48,214 nucleotides of DNA. It comes from Clostridia bacterium (GTDB lineage: Bacteria > Bacillota_A > Clostridia > Christensenellales > Aristaeellaceae). Below are positions 8,585 through 16,097 of this stretch, one piece after another (positions within the stretch are counted from its first letter, which is position 1; every line of letters starts with the position of its first letter). The notes under the pieces are model-generated. The model made no database searches, was not told the DNA's origin, and was given only the letters and a program-made list of their open reading frames with translations. The position numbers and the translations under genes are program-made. The stretch covers positions 1 to 48,214 of the forward strand of contig JAFQIF010000210.1 in assembly GCA_017397695.1 (NCBI GenBank), read 5' to 3'.

Positions 8585-9052
8585 TTATTCCTCCGGCTTA
8601 TTCTGGGTATCGAGCAGCTGCTGCAGCTCCAGCATGAAGGACTGCACGTCCTTGAACTGGCGATACACCGATGCAAAGCGGATGTAAGCCACTTCGTCCA
8701 GCGATTTAAGCCCTTCCATGATCAAAAGACCAATCTGCTCACTGGTGATCTCCTGCTCCATCTGGCGGCACACCGTCGTCTCCACATGGTTGACAAGCTT
8801 TTCGATCTCCTCGATCGGCACAGGACGTTTTTCGCAAGCTTTGAGGATACCGTTTCGAACCTTGGCCGCATCAAACGGCTCGCGGCGCTTATCCTTCTTG
8901 ACGATGAATACCGGCAGCATCTCAATCTTCTCGTACGTGGTAAACCTGCGCTGGCAGCCCTCACACTCGCGGCGGCGGCGGATCGCGCCATCCTCCGTCG
9001 GACGGGAATCCACAACGCGGCTTTCCGTACAATTACAGTATATGCACTTCAT
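8585..9052 (-). CDS. nrdR: Transcriptional repressor NrdR
   Basis: 155-aa repressor of ribonucleotide reductase genes. The N-terminal zinc ribbon is complete (CIYC at 3-6 and CEGC at about 30-33) and is followed by the RRRREC and RRFTTYE segments. An ATP-cone domain occupies about residues 46-136 and senses ATP/dATP. NrdR boxes of its targets are not in this window. The ATG is preceded by a modest SD (AAAGAGG). It has its own sigma-A promoter and lies upstream of spoIVB. Confidence 0.96.
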   Translation of the reverse strand: MKCIYCNCTESRVVDSRPTEDGAIRRRRECEGCQRRFTTYEKIEMLPVFIVKKDKRREPFDAAKVRNGILKACEKRPVPIEEIEKLVNHVETTVCRQMEQEITSEQIGLLIMEGLKSLDEVAYIRFASVYRQFKDVQSFMLELQQLLDTQNKPEE

Positions 9053-9092
9053 GTCTGAATTTGACCTCTTTCTTTAGAAATATCCTGTTTGT

Positions 9093-9121
9093 ATTATACC
9101 CGCTTGCAAGTCAAACGTAAA
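9093..9121 (-). promoter_or_regulatory. Sigma-A promoter of nrdR
   Basis: On the minus strand: TTTACG (9116-9121), 17-bp spacer, TATAAT (9093-9098). Confidence 0.6.
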
Positions 9122-9155
9122 CTGGTTTTTCACGCCGCTATACATTTCCTGCCAT

Positions 9156-9392
9156 TCAGCGGCATTTGGGCACGGAAACCAGGATCACATCATCGCCGAT
9201 ACATGCAATCTGTGCCCAGGGGATGGTCATCTGGCCCTTATCACTATGAAAGAAGCAGCCCGACCCGCAGGGGATCACCAGCGAACGCACCTGTCCGCAC
9301 GACACGTCGATCTCCAGATCCGCCACTCTGCCCAGCAGCCTTCCATCGCCGATACAGATGACGTCCTTTTTTCTCAATTCCGAAAATGTCAT
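9156..9392 (-). CDS. YlmC/YmxH family sporulation protein (PRC-barrel)
   Basis: 78-aa PRC-barrel protein of the YlmC/YmxH family, widely conserved in spore formers and often near sporulation genes. The typical opening SELRKKDVICIGDGRLLG, the D-L-E-I-D strand and the IPW..I segment are visible. Molecular function is unknown. The start MTFSEL is supported by GGAGAGG 5 nt upstream; the longer in-frame start lacks an SD. It is divergent from sigG, and the intergenic region carries sporulation-type promoter signals for both. Confidence 0.88.
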   Translation of the reverse strand: MTFSELRKKDVICIGDGRLLGRVADLEIDVSCGQVRSLVIPCGSGCFFHSDKGQMTIPWAQIACIGDDVILVSVPKCR

Positions 9393-9436
9393 GTCATCCT
9401 CTCCTTTTCGCTTCCCCTTCATATGCGCAAATCCAG

Positions 9437-9466
9437 AAAATATGACCCCTGCCGCCGGGAATATTT
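9437..9466 (-). promoter_or_regulatory. Sigma-E-like promoter of ylmC
   Basis: On the minus strand: AAATATT (9460-9466), 15-bp spacer, CATATTTT (9437-9444), compared with the Bacillus sigma-E consensus KMATATT-N14/15-CATACAMT. The match is good at -35 and partial at -10. It overlaps the divergent sigG promoter. Confidence 0.4.
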
Positions 9467-9487
9467 TGCTGCGCCCGCCGTCATAAT
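9459..9487 (+). promoter_or_regulatory. Sigma-F/G-like promoter of sigG
   Basis: GAATA (9459-9463), 18-bp spacer, CATAAT (9482-9487) followed by G. This matches GMATR-N18-CATWMTA except the last base and is nearly identical to the spoIVB promoter. It fits the known transcription of sigG by sigma-F and sigma-G itself. Confidence 0.6.
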
Positions 9488-9521
9488 GCGTGTATCTTCA
9501 ACCCATGAGGAGGAACACAAA

Positions 9522-10295
9522 ATGGCGATCGGCAAAGTAGAAATCTGCGGCGTGGATACCTCCACGCTTCCCGTGATCTCCAATGAACGCATGCGTGAAT
9601 TATTTCCTCTGGTGCACAGCGGCGACGCAGATGCGCGGGAGGAATTCATCCGCGGCAATCTGCGGCTGGTGCTCAGCATCCTGCAGCGCTTTCACCACCG
9701 CTGCGAGAACGTGGACGATCTGTTTCAGGTCGGCTGCATCGGGCTGATCAAGGCGCTGGACAACTTTGACGTAACGCAGAACGTACGCTTCTCCACGTAT
9801 GCCGTGCCCATGATCATCGGTGAAATCCGCCGCTATCTGCGCGACAACAACGCCATCCGCGTCAGCCGTTCCCTTCGCGACATCGCCTACAAGGCGCTGG
9901 GCATGCGCGACAAGCTCAGCCGCGAACTTGGCCGCGAACCGACTGTGGAAGAGATCGCCAAAGGGCTGGAACTGGACAAAGAGGACGTCACGCTGGCTCT
10001 GGAAGCCATTCAGGATCCCGTGAGCCTGTGCGAGCCCATCGGCGGCGACAACGCTGATGCACTGACCATCGGCGACCAGGTACGCGATGAGAGCATATCG
10101 CAGGAAGGCTGGCTGGAGCATATCGCCATCAGCGAGGCGATGCGCCGCCTGAGCGAGCGCGAGCAGAAGATCATCAGTCTGCGTTTTTTTCAGGGACGCA
10201 CACAGATGGAGGTCGCCTCCGAAATCGGCATCAGCCAGGCCCAGGTTTCCCGTCTGGAAAAAGCCGCGCTCAGCCACATGCGTAAGCTAATCTGA
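9522..10295 (+). CDS. sigG: RNA polymerase forespore sigma factor G
   Basis: 257-aa late forespore sigma factor. The highly conserved N-terminal segment (VEICGVDTSTLPV) distinguishes sigma-G from sigma-F. Region 2 (NLRLVLSI..FHHRCENVDDLFQVGCIGLIKA..NFD) and region 4 (LSEREQKIISLRFF..TQMEVASEIGISQAQVSRLEK) are intact. The start is set by GAGGAGG 8 nt upstream and by family length; upstream in-frame codons belong to the leader. The 3' end overlaps the convergent spoIIP gene by 9 nt, with no room for a terminator hairpin between them. Confidence 0.97.
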   Translation: MAIGKVEICGVDTSTLPVISNERMRELFPLVHSGDADAREEFIRGNLRLVLSILQRFHHRCENVDDLFQVGCIGLIKALDNFDVTQNVRFSTYAVPMIIGEIRRYLRDNNAIRVSRSLRDIAYKALGMRDKLSRELGREPTVEEIAKGLELDKEDVTLALEAIQDPVSLCEPIGGDNADALTIGDQVRDESISQEGWLEHIAISEAMRRLSEREQKIISLRFFQGRTQMEVASEIGISQAQVSRLEKAALSHMRKLI

Positions 10296-11093
10296 TGATG
10301 CAGCATGCACTTCATAAACAGCCCTGGCAATCACAGGGCAGGCTGCCAGCGCTTCTTCGAGCGTATTGCGGTTATTGCCCACCTCAATAAGCAGCGCGCC
10401 GGTGGACACATGCTGATTGAACCTGCCAGTCTTGATCTTGACCTCACGCGACACGCCCTCCACCAGCGCGTTCATACTGTCCGTGATGCGCTGCGCAAGC
10501 TCAAGATTCTCCGGCCAATCCGGCCGCTCGTCAAACCCGGAGCCCGTTGCGCCCGTTCCCTTGCCCACCAGCATCATCACATAAGCAATGCGCTCTCCTT
10601 CATGCTCGGCGCCATTTGCTCCATTATACAGACCGCTGTACGCATCGCGGTGAATATCGAAGATATAGTCATAGGTTTCTCCGCGCTCCATGCGCTCCTG
10701 CAGCATGGCCAGTGAGCGCTGATACGCCGAGGATAGATTAGGCGGCTCAAATACCGATTTATCGTGTACCACATCAAAGCCAAGTTCCCGCAGGCATTCG
10801 GCCAGCCGCTCTCCCACACGCACCATGTTGAAACGCTCATCTCTGGTGCGCCATGTCTCCGTAGGCGTATACTGCGTTTCCTCCGTCATCTCGTAGGCTT
10901 CCCAGGTATGCGTATGATACAGCAGCACCCGTGGACGATTCTCTGCCGGCAATACTGCCTGCGGCGCAACCACCTCAATCACTAGCGGTGTGTGGGCAGT
11001 CCGGATTATCCGGACTGCCCACAGGCCGCCGCACAGCAAACAGGCAAGCACAAGCGGCGCAACCCTCATCCACACTTTTTTTCGCCTGCGCAT
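10287..11093 (-). CDS. spoIIP: Stage II sporulation protein P
   Basis: 268-aa N-acetylmuramoyl-L-alanine amidase, which with SpoIID and SpoIIM degrades septal peptidoglycan during engulfment. One N-terminal membrane anchor (about 8-28) follows a run of basic residues. The amidase domain shows LLYHTHTWEAY, the FDIHRDAY zinc-site region and IEVGNNRNT near the end. It is shorter than B. subtilis SpoIIP (about 400 aa), mostly in the linker. The start is at MRRRKK with GGGAGG 7 nt upstream. The coding end overlaps sigG. Confidence 0.94.
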   Translation of the reverse strand: MRRRKKVWMRVAPLVLACLLCGGLWAVRIIRTAHTPLVIEVVAPQAVLPAENRPRVLLYHTHTWEAYEMTEETQYTPTETWRTRDERFNMVRVGERLAECLRELGFDVVHDKSVFEPPNLSSAYQRSLAMLQERMERGETYDYIFDIHRDAYSGLYNGANGAEHEGERIAYVMMLVGKGTGATGSGFDERPDWPENLELAQRITDSMNALVEGVSREVKIKTGRFNQHVSTGALLIEVGNNRNTLEEALAACPVIARAVYEVHAASSD

Positions 11094-11119
11094 CCGTTTT
11101 CCTCCCCGCATTTCCTCGC

Positions 11120-11146
11120 ACACCTCACAGCGCCCGGCATACCCTG
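11120..11146 (+). promoter_or_regulatory. Sigma-K-like promoter of the coat-like gene
   Basis: AC (11120-11121), 16-bp spacer and GCATA with TG three bases on (11137-11146), compared with the sigma-K consensus AC-N16/17-CATANNNTA. It lies inside the 5' end of the divergent spoIIP leader. It is a weak signal on its own, but a similar element precedes the other cysteine-rich gene. Confidence 0.35.
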
Positions 11147-11195
11147 AAAGCGTGAGGACCTCCTCATGAACGATCAGCCCAAGGAGGCGTGCGCC

Positions 11196-12014
11196 ATGAG
11201 CTTTTATTCCTACAAGAACGCAAACTCCACCCATTGCCCGTGCAGCGTGTCTGCAAACGAAGTGCTCAGCGGCCTGAACGAGAGGATCTGCATTCAGGTG
11301 CAGCGCGTATACGACAGCTGCCTGTATCAGGAGCAGCTGAGCGAGCAGCGTGTCACGCTGGTCAGCTACGGCCTTGTGCCGTCCGGCGGCAATGAAAACT
11401 GCAGTGATGCATGCAATCAGCCGACGCTACCCATTACCTTTGAAAGCTGCCGGTCCACCACAACGGAGGGTACCATCCGCAATCTGTCTGTCGAGCGCCT
11501 GTGCGACCGCCCCTGCTTTGCTCGCGTGCGCTGCCAGATCGACGTGCCCATCGATATCCTCTTCACCGACGCCAACGGACGCGAGTATATCGGCCGTGGA
11601 GTGGTCACCGTCGATCGCGACGTACTGCTCTCCATCCCGGATGAATCCATCGTTCCCTACACCATCGAGGCAATGGTATCCGCCATCTGCGTGCGCGGTA
11701 CATATGTGGGCAGCAACGTCTTTGAACTTGAGATCTGCGTAACCGCGATTCTCAAGGTGCTTGCCAAGGTCGAAATCCTTGTACCGAGCTACGGCTATTG
11801 CGACGTGCCGCCGTGCGAAGAATTTGCAGATTCCGTTTGCGACGAATTCTTCAGTCTTCCGCTTTTCCCGCAGGCCCTGTGCGATGACGAAGCGCTGCGT
11901 GCGCGCAATGTAAGCTGCAGCTGCGGTACATATTCCAGCACTACAGGCCTGGGCTGCAGCGGCAGCGCAGCCGCTCCCTACACAAACGGCTATAACGGTC
12001 ACTGCTGCAGATAA
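11196..12014 (+). CDS. Cysteine-rich putative spore coat protein
   Basis: 272-aa protein with 21 Cys and no signal peptide. A middle beta-rich region (about 95-215) reads RNLSVERLCDRPCFARV, then strands up to VPSYGYCDVPPCEEF. I recall this pattern in uncharacterised clostridial proteins linked to spores, but no function is established. The C-terminus is Gly/Ser/Cys rich (SCSCGTYSS, NGHCCR). AAGGAGG 9 nt before the ATG fixes the start. Location between spoIIP and a sporulation cluster, the Cys content and a sigma-K-like promoter suggest a mother-cell coat or exosporium component. That role is inferred. Confidence 0.6.
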   Translation: MSFYSYKNANSTHCPCSVSANEVLSGLNERICIQVQRVYDSCLYQEQLSEQRVTLVSYGLVPSGGNENCSDACNQPTLPITFESCRSTTTEGTIRNLSVERLCDRPCFARVRCQIDVPIDILFTDANGREYIGRGVVTVDRDVLLSIPDESIVPYTIEAMVSAICVRGTYVGSNVFELEICVTAILKVLAKVEILVPSYGYCDVPPCEEFADSVCDEFFSLPLFPQALCDDEALRARNVSCSCGTYSSTTGLGCSGSAAAPYTNGYNGHCCR

Positions 12015-12017
12015 TCA

Positions 12018-12050
12018 AAAAGAAGGATCGCATCGCCGCGGTCCTTCTTT
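12018..12050. terminator. Bidirectional terminator
   Basis: AAAGAAGGA and TCCTTCTTT form a stem around a 14-nt GC-rich loop. T-rich tails lie on both strands, separating the coat-like gene (plus) from the ZorAB-like operon (minus). Confidence 0.8.
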
Positions 12051-12083
12051 GTTTATGCACTTCGTCATCCGTTTAGACGCTGT

Positions 12084-12578
12084 TTACAGCGCGCTGCTCT
12101 CCAGCGTGATCTTCCTGCCGAACACATAGCAGGTCACAGTAAAGCGGCGCTGCGTATCCGCCGCATCGCCCCTGTGCAGGATCGTGGCAGCGATGTCGCC
12201 CTGTGTTCCTCTGGGGAGCACATTAGCCTGATCATTATCCAGCTGCAGAACATCCCCTTCTACAGGCTGCATGACCAACGAAATCCACTCTGCCGGAAAG
12301 AATCCCTTATTGGCCAGGCGCACGGTATACGTCAGAAACGTACAATCCTGTGCGCTGAGCCCCGCTTCGCCGGAAAACACCCGGCCGGTGAATGTGTCAT
12401 TTTCCAGCTGCGCCGTTATGCTGTCGAAAATATCCTGCGCCTGCACAGCAGGCGTAGCCAACACTGAAACCTGCTCCACCACAGGTGAAAGCGTATTGAT
12501 TCCATAGAGCACCGCGCCCGCGCCGGCAATCGTCACAATCAGTACGGCGATGGCGAGCACCTTCATTGCCTTATACAC
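12084..12578 (-). CDS. Membrane-anchored accessory protein of ZorAB-like operon
   Basis: About 164-aa protein with one N-terminal transmembrane helix (VLAIAVLIVTIAGAGAVLY) and an extracytoplasmic domain. The latter has an immunoglobulin-like strand pattern (YTVRLANKGFFPAEWISLVM), as in secreted binding domains. I do not recognise a named family. It is third in the operon after the ZorA- and ZorB-like genes, whose partner also projects outside the membrane. The best start is GTG at 12578, with AGGGGG 6 nt upstream. An in-frame GTG at 12611 and ATG at 12566 are alternatives. Confidence 0.7.
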   Translation of the reverse strand: MYKAMKVLAIAVLIVTIAGAGAVLYGINTLSPVVEQVSVLATPAVQAQDIFDSITAQLENDTFTGRVFSGEAGLSAQDCTFLTYTVRLANKGFFPAEWISLVMQPVEGDVLQLDNDQANVLPRGTQGDIAATILHRGDAADTQRRFTVTCYVFGRKITLESSAL

Positions 12579-12579
12579 G

Positions 12580-13518
12580 TCAATCCCCCTGTTGTCCTTC
12601 CAGAATCTCACTCATCTGGTCAATCATCTCTGCGTCCTTCATGCGGAACTTAAATACGACGCGCCTGGACGCCTCCATATCCACTGTCTTCCCATCTGCA
12701 GCATACACCGGATCGGCAAAAGAGCGGCCGTTTGCCGTAAGAATCGTCTGCAGCATCTGTTTTTCGGCGCTGCTGAGCTGCGTCATCTCCGGCCCCAGGC
12801 AATACTGCGCTACAGCCAGGGCGCGCTCCTGCGACAGCGCCAGATTATGCAGATACGATCCGGACGTGTCGGTATGGCCTTCGATGATGATTTCTCCGAC
12901 GTAGCCTTCGTTCTCTTCGCTCATCAGTGTGCGGATATAGACCGGAATAAATGCATTGAGCAGCTCCTTGCCGCTGTCCTTGAGCATATTCTGATTGGTA
13001 TCAAAGAGCACCGCGCCGGTAAAGGCAATGGCACCCGTGTTCCTATCGACCACGGCGTCAAGTCCGGCGCCGCGCAGCTCGTCGCGCAGCTCCTCAATAA
13101 TACGCGAGCGCAAGCCGATGAGCTTGTCGATCTCCGTCTGCTGGGCTGCCAGCAGCGCCGCCTGTTCTTCAATCTTGCTCTGCTGCATGGACAAGCTCTG
13201 CTGGGCAGCCGTGAGCGCCGAACGGTTCTCATCCAGCTCCCTCTGCTGCTCCTGCAGCATGAGGGTGGTTGTCGCCAGCAGCTGCTCCTTATCCGCCAGC
13301 TGTGCCTCCTGATCCAGCAGAATACTCTGCTGGGTAGAAAGCTGTGCTTCCTTGGTTTCCAGCTCTATGGTCTTCTTCTGCTGCAGATCCACCAACTGAT
13401 AGATCGCCATAAACAGGATCAGCGCAAAGGTAAAGAGCATACCGGCCATCATATCGGAATACGAAATCCAATAGCTGCCGTTTTCCCCGCCGCGCCGCCT
13501 CTTCTTTCCCGGGCGCAT
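12580..13518 (-). CDS. ZorB-like MotB/OmpA-domain stator protein
   Basis: 312-aa MotB-type protein. A basic N-terminus is followed by one transmembrane helix with the SYSDMMAGMLFTF motif; D22 corresponds to the ion-carrying Asp of MotB/ZorB. Next comes a long Gln-rich coiled coil (about 45-145), then an OmpA peptidoglycan-binding domain (IEGHTDTSG, about 215-225, and SRRVVFKF near the end). ATG with AGGAG 6 nt upstream; it starts 3 nt after the ZorA-like stop. With its partner it should form a peptidoglycan-anchored, ion-driven motor. Zorya proteins are the closest analogy, but a role outside defence is possible. Confidence 0.87.
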   Translation of the reverse strand: MRPGKKRRRGGENGSYWISYSDMMAGMLFTFALILFMAIYQLVDLQQKKTIELETKEAQLSTQQSILLDQEAQLADKEQLLATTTLMLQEQQRELDENRSALTAAQQSLSMQQSKIEEQAALLAAQQTEIDKLIGLRSRIIEELRDELRGAGLDAVVDRNTGAIAFTGAVLFDTNQNMLKDSGKELLNAFIPVYIRTLMSEENEGYVGEIIIEGHTDTSGSYLHNLALSQERALAVAQYCLGPEMTQLSSAEKQMLQTILTANGRSFADPVYAADGKTVDMEASRRVVFKFRMKDAEMIDQMSEILEGQQGD

Positions 13519-13521
13519 GGG

Positions 13522-15087
13522 TTACTCCTTCCCCGCCGCTTCGGCTGCGGCGCTCAGCTTCTCCATCGACTTCTGCAGGCGTACAAGCGCCGTCACAAAC
13601 TGATCCACCTGCTCGGCATAGCGCTCGCGGCTCTGGCTAAGCAGCTGCGGCATCACGCGCGTCGTCTCGCGCATGGTATCCAGCGTCTCATTCATCTGGC
13701 GGATGGACGAGGTGATGCTCTCGTCAAAAAGCGCTGTCGTCTTGGCCAGATTCTCTTGCGTCTGCCTGGTAAACGTCTCATAGCTGCCGGAAAGTGCGCG
13801 TGCGCCCTCATGCAGCTCGTCCACAACGCGATCCATTTCTTTGGCGGTGATGCGCGTCTGCTCTTGCGCGCTGGCAAGGAACTTGTCCGTCCATACGGCA
13901 TACTGCTGCTGGTTCGCCGTAAGCGCCGCCTGATAATCCTGCAGCTTGGCCAGGTACATGGCCTGCTGGCCGCTGGTCTTGTTCATCGCAGCAAGCAGCT
14001 CCAGCGTCTTGCGATTTGTTTCCTCCACGTTTGCGCGGGAGGCATCCATATCCGAAACATAATCACGGAAATGCTCCAGAACACCCTGGGAAAGCTGGTG
14101 CATGTTCACCACATCCTGCGTCATCTGCGCAATGGCTTCAGTCGCTGCACGCATTTCCTGCTGCGCCTTCTGCTGCTCCATGCCCGTTTCGCGCAGCACC
14201 TGACGAAGATGATCAAACTCATTGCCCAGCGCAACGTTCATTCGCTGCACAAAAACCTGCGCAATGCGATCCACGCCCTCCACCTGCGCCTGCGTAGCAG
14301 CCAGGATGAAGTTATCCATCGAGCGCTGCACGGGCAGCATGGCGCGCAGAATACTCTGCTCCATCTGCACAGCCATCTTCTGGCTCACATCCTCCACTGC
14401 TTGCCGGACATACGCCGTCTGCTCCTGCGCCAGGGTGAGCATCGCCGTCTCCTGAGACACAGGCTTGGGCAGCGCATAGAGGCTGAATACCTCGCAGAAG
14501 CGGTCAATCGCCTTCTCGCACTTGTTGGTGTAATGGGTATTGAGGAGATTAAAGAAAATAGACGCAACCACGCCCGCGATAGACGTGAGGAACGCAGTGC
14601 TCATACCGCCGATCAGCTTCTGCATCGCAGCAAGCAGCGCAGAAGTATCCGCTGCATTGAGGTTCAGGCCGGAAAGGCCCATCACCAGACCCAGGAACGT
14701 ACCCAAGATACCCAGAGAGGTCAGAATGCCCGGCGTAATCTCTGCCAGGCGCGTACCGCCGCCGGTATAAATCACCGTTTCCTCGTTGATATACTGGGAG
14801 ACGTCGCAGGACTCGCCGTGCGCGTCGCGCATTTCAGCATTCTGCAGGAAATCCGCCCAGACGCTCTCGAGCCTGTCGCCAAGGAAATGGATATCGTTCC
14901 AGGACTTCTTTTCCTTGTTCTGCTTATTCTCCGTGATGATCACGCGCGCGGCACGGCGCAGCCTGCCGGATACCGCTATCAGCGGCAGCAGACAGCGCAT
15001 CAGCGCGAAGAGGAGCACCAGCAGGATCGCAAGATAGATCAGCGTATCCACAGAGAAAATGCCCTTCATCAGCTTCAAAATGTCCAT
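13522..15087 (-). CDS. ZorA-like MotA/TolQ/ExbB channel protein with coiled-coil tail
   Basis: 521-aa inner-membrane channel protein. TM1 lies at about 13-38. The conserved MotA/ExbB core is TM2 (117-142, ITPGILTSLGILGTFLGL) and TM3 (158-183, GGMSTAFLTSIAGVVASIFF). A cytoplasmic tail of more than 300 residues, largely predicted coiled coil with many Gln, Met and Ala, fills the rest, like the long tail of ZorA and unlike short TolQ/ExbB. The start has GGAGGG 7 nt upstream, and a sigma-A promoter lies 50 nt further. It is first of a three-gene operon. ZorC, ZorD and ZorE effectors are absent nearby. Confidence 0.87.
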   Translation of the reverse strand: MDILKLMKGIFSVDTLIYLAILLVLLFALMRCLLPLIAVSGRLRRAARVIITENKQNKEKKSWNDIHFLGDRLESVWADFLQNAEMRDAHGESCDVSQYINEETVIYTGGGTRLAEITPGILTSLGILGTFLGLVMGLSGLNLNAADTSALLAAMQKLIGGMSTAFLTSIAGVVASIFFNLLNTHYTNKCEKAIDRFCEVFSLYALPKPVSQETAMLTLAQEQTAYVRQAVEDVSQKMAVQMEQSILRAMLPVQRSMDNFILAATQAQVEGVDRIAQVFVQRMNVALGNEFDHLRQVLRETGMEQQKAQQEMRAATEAIAQMTQDVVNMHQLSQGVLEHFRDYVSDMDASRANVEETNRKTLELLAAMNKTSGQQAMYLAKLQDYQAALTANQQQYAVWTDKFLASAQEQTRITAKEMDRVVDELHEGARALSGSYETFTRQTQENLAKTTALFDESITSSIRQMNETLDTMRETTRVMPQLLSQSRERYAEQVDQFVTALVRLQKSMEKLSAAAEAAGKE

Positions 15088-15136
15088 CAATATGCCCTCC
15101 CCTGTCAGGGTCCGATTCACCGTTAACCATGATAAT

Positions 15137-15165
15137 ATTGTAACCGATTTCCCGCAATCTGTAAA
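15137..15165 (-). promoter_or_regulatory. Sigma-A promoter of ZorAB-like operon
   Basis: On the minus strand: TTTACA (15160-15165), 17-bp spacer, TACAAT (15137-15142). Confidence 0.7.
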
Positions 15166-15362
15166 GCAACAGCGCTCACAGGACAGATCGCACACAGCAC
15201 CTGACCCGATGCATTTGTGTGTTTGTCAGCTATTGCTTGGATTCACAATCCAGCATGTGGAAATTGTCCATGAATTCATAAGCGATTTCCCCTAAAGGCG
15301 CGTCTGTTTTTATCACCATTTCACGAAATGTAGAATAATTGTGAAAACATCAGGATTTCCTC
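15166..15362. other. Divergent intergenic region with small inverted repeats
   Basis: This AT-rich, non-coding stretch lies between the ZorAB-like operon and a marR gene. Two inverted repeats stand out: TGGATT-cac-AATCCA (15238-15252) and TTTCAC-N16-GTGAAA (15319-15346). Either could bind the divergently encoded MarR protein. Nothing else is recognisable. Confidence 0.35.
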
Positions 15363-15391
15363 TTGCTCTTTCGAAATAAAACCTGTAAAAT
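15363..15391 (+). promoter_or_regulatory. Sigma-A promoter of marR (first)
   Basis: TTGCTC (15363-15368), 17-bp spacer, TAAAAT (15386-15391), about 70 nt before the ATG. Confidence 0.55.
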
Positions 15392-15461
15392 GTGTTCGTT
15401 TTGATCCGGATTGGCATGGATAATGCCCATCTGCGAAATACGTTTTTCAGGAGTACAGCGT

Positions 15462-15920
15462 ATGACGAAGAAACGCACGATTGATCCTGCGATGGTAGAC
15501 AACGTCGCACAGAATATGTTTCACATTCTCCCGCTGATCAAGAAGCGCCTGCTGCACATGGATCTGGTGCAGCGCGAGCACGGCACCCCGCTCTCTCATG
15601 TGCAGGTGCTGGCTATGCTCCACGATGTAGGCACCATGTCTGTCAGCGAGATTTCCCGCCGTCTGGGCATCGCCAAGCCGAATATCACGCCGCTGGTGGA
15701 TCGCCTGTACGAATCCGGCTATGTCGACCGTCAGCACGACGAGAACGACCGCCGCGTGGTGAACATCGTTCTGCTGCCCGCCGGCGAAGAGAAGCTCAGC
15801 GCGATCCGGGCGACGATCTCCCGTCAGATTTTCCAGCAGGTAGACGGCCTGTCCGTCTCCGAGTTCCGCGAGCTCAACGAGTCTCTCAGCAGCGTTGTAC
15901 GCATCCTTTCTTCTCTTTGA
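15462..15920 (+). CDS. MarR family transcriptional regulator
   Basis: 152-aa winged-helix regulator. The DNA-binding part is typical: LTHVQVLAML-like segment (SHVQVLAMLHDVG), then SVSEISRRLGIAKPNITPLVDRLYESGYVDR and the wing DENDRRVVNIVLL (about 50-115). Ligand and targets are unknown. It stands alone, divergent from the ZorAB-like operon, so either could be a target. The start is chosen at MTKKR with CAGGAG 8 nt upstream; a longer in-frame start has no SD. Confidence 0.9.
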   Translation: MTKKRTIDPAMVDNVAQNMFHILPLIKKRLLHMDLVQREHGTPLSHVQVLAMLHDVGTMSVSEISRRLGIAKPNITPLVDRLYESGYVDRQHDENDRRVVNIVLLPAGEEKLSAIRATISRQIFQQVDGLSVSEFRELNESLSSVVRILSSL

Positions 15921-15928
15921 TTCCCGAT

Positions 15929-15960
15929 CGCCGCAGAGATCCTTCTGCGGCGGTTTCTTT
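15929..15960 (+). terminator. Terminator of marR
   Basis: CGCCGCAGA and TCTGCGGCG form a 9-bp stem with loop gatcct, followed by GTTTCTTT. Confidence 0.75.
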
Positions 15961-16053
15961 ATATCTGACGGCTTCCGCCGCGGTTTTCTTCCCGCTTTCA
16001 TGATAAAAAGCAGGCAATTGCTGCGCACGGTACTTATATCGCATTTGCCGCAG

Positions 16054-16087
16054 AAAAGCCGGTACAGCATATGCTGTACCGGCTTTT
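16054..16087 (-). terminator. Terminator of the CapD-like gene
   Basis: A 34-bp perfect palindrome, AAAAGCCGGTACAGCAT and its complement, lies just after the stop on the minus strand and ends in TTTT on both strands. Confidence 0.75.
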
Positions 16088-16097
16088 GGCTTTCTGC

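Noticed and set aside
9134..9163. Terminator hairpin after ylmC (GCCGCT..AGCGGC)
   Set aside because: The stem is only 6 bp, overlaps the stop codon, and lacks a T tract on the minus strand.
12550..15126. An 858-codon open frame antisense to the ZorAB-like operon
   Set aside because: The minus-strand proteins have clear domains, SDs and a promoter. The plus-strand translation is rich in His, Leu, Arg and Gln, as expected of a shadow of coiled-coil coding sequence.
12084..15195. Calling this a complete Zorya defence system
   Set aside because: No zorC/zorD helicase or zorE nuclease is present on either side; the flanks are a spore-coat-like gene and a marR gene. Only a ZorAB-like motor can be claimed.
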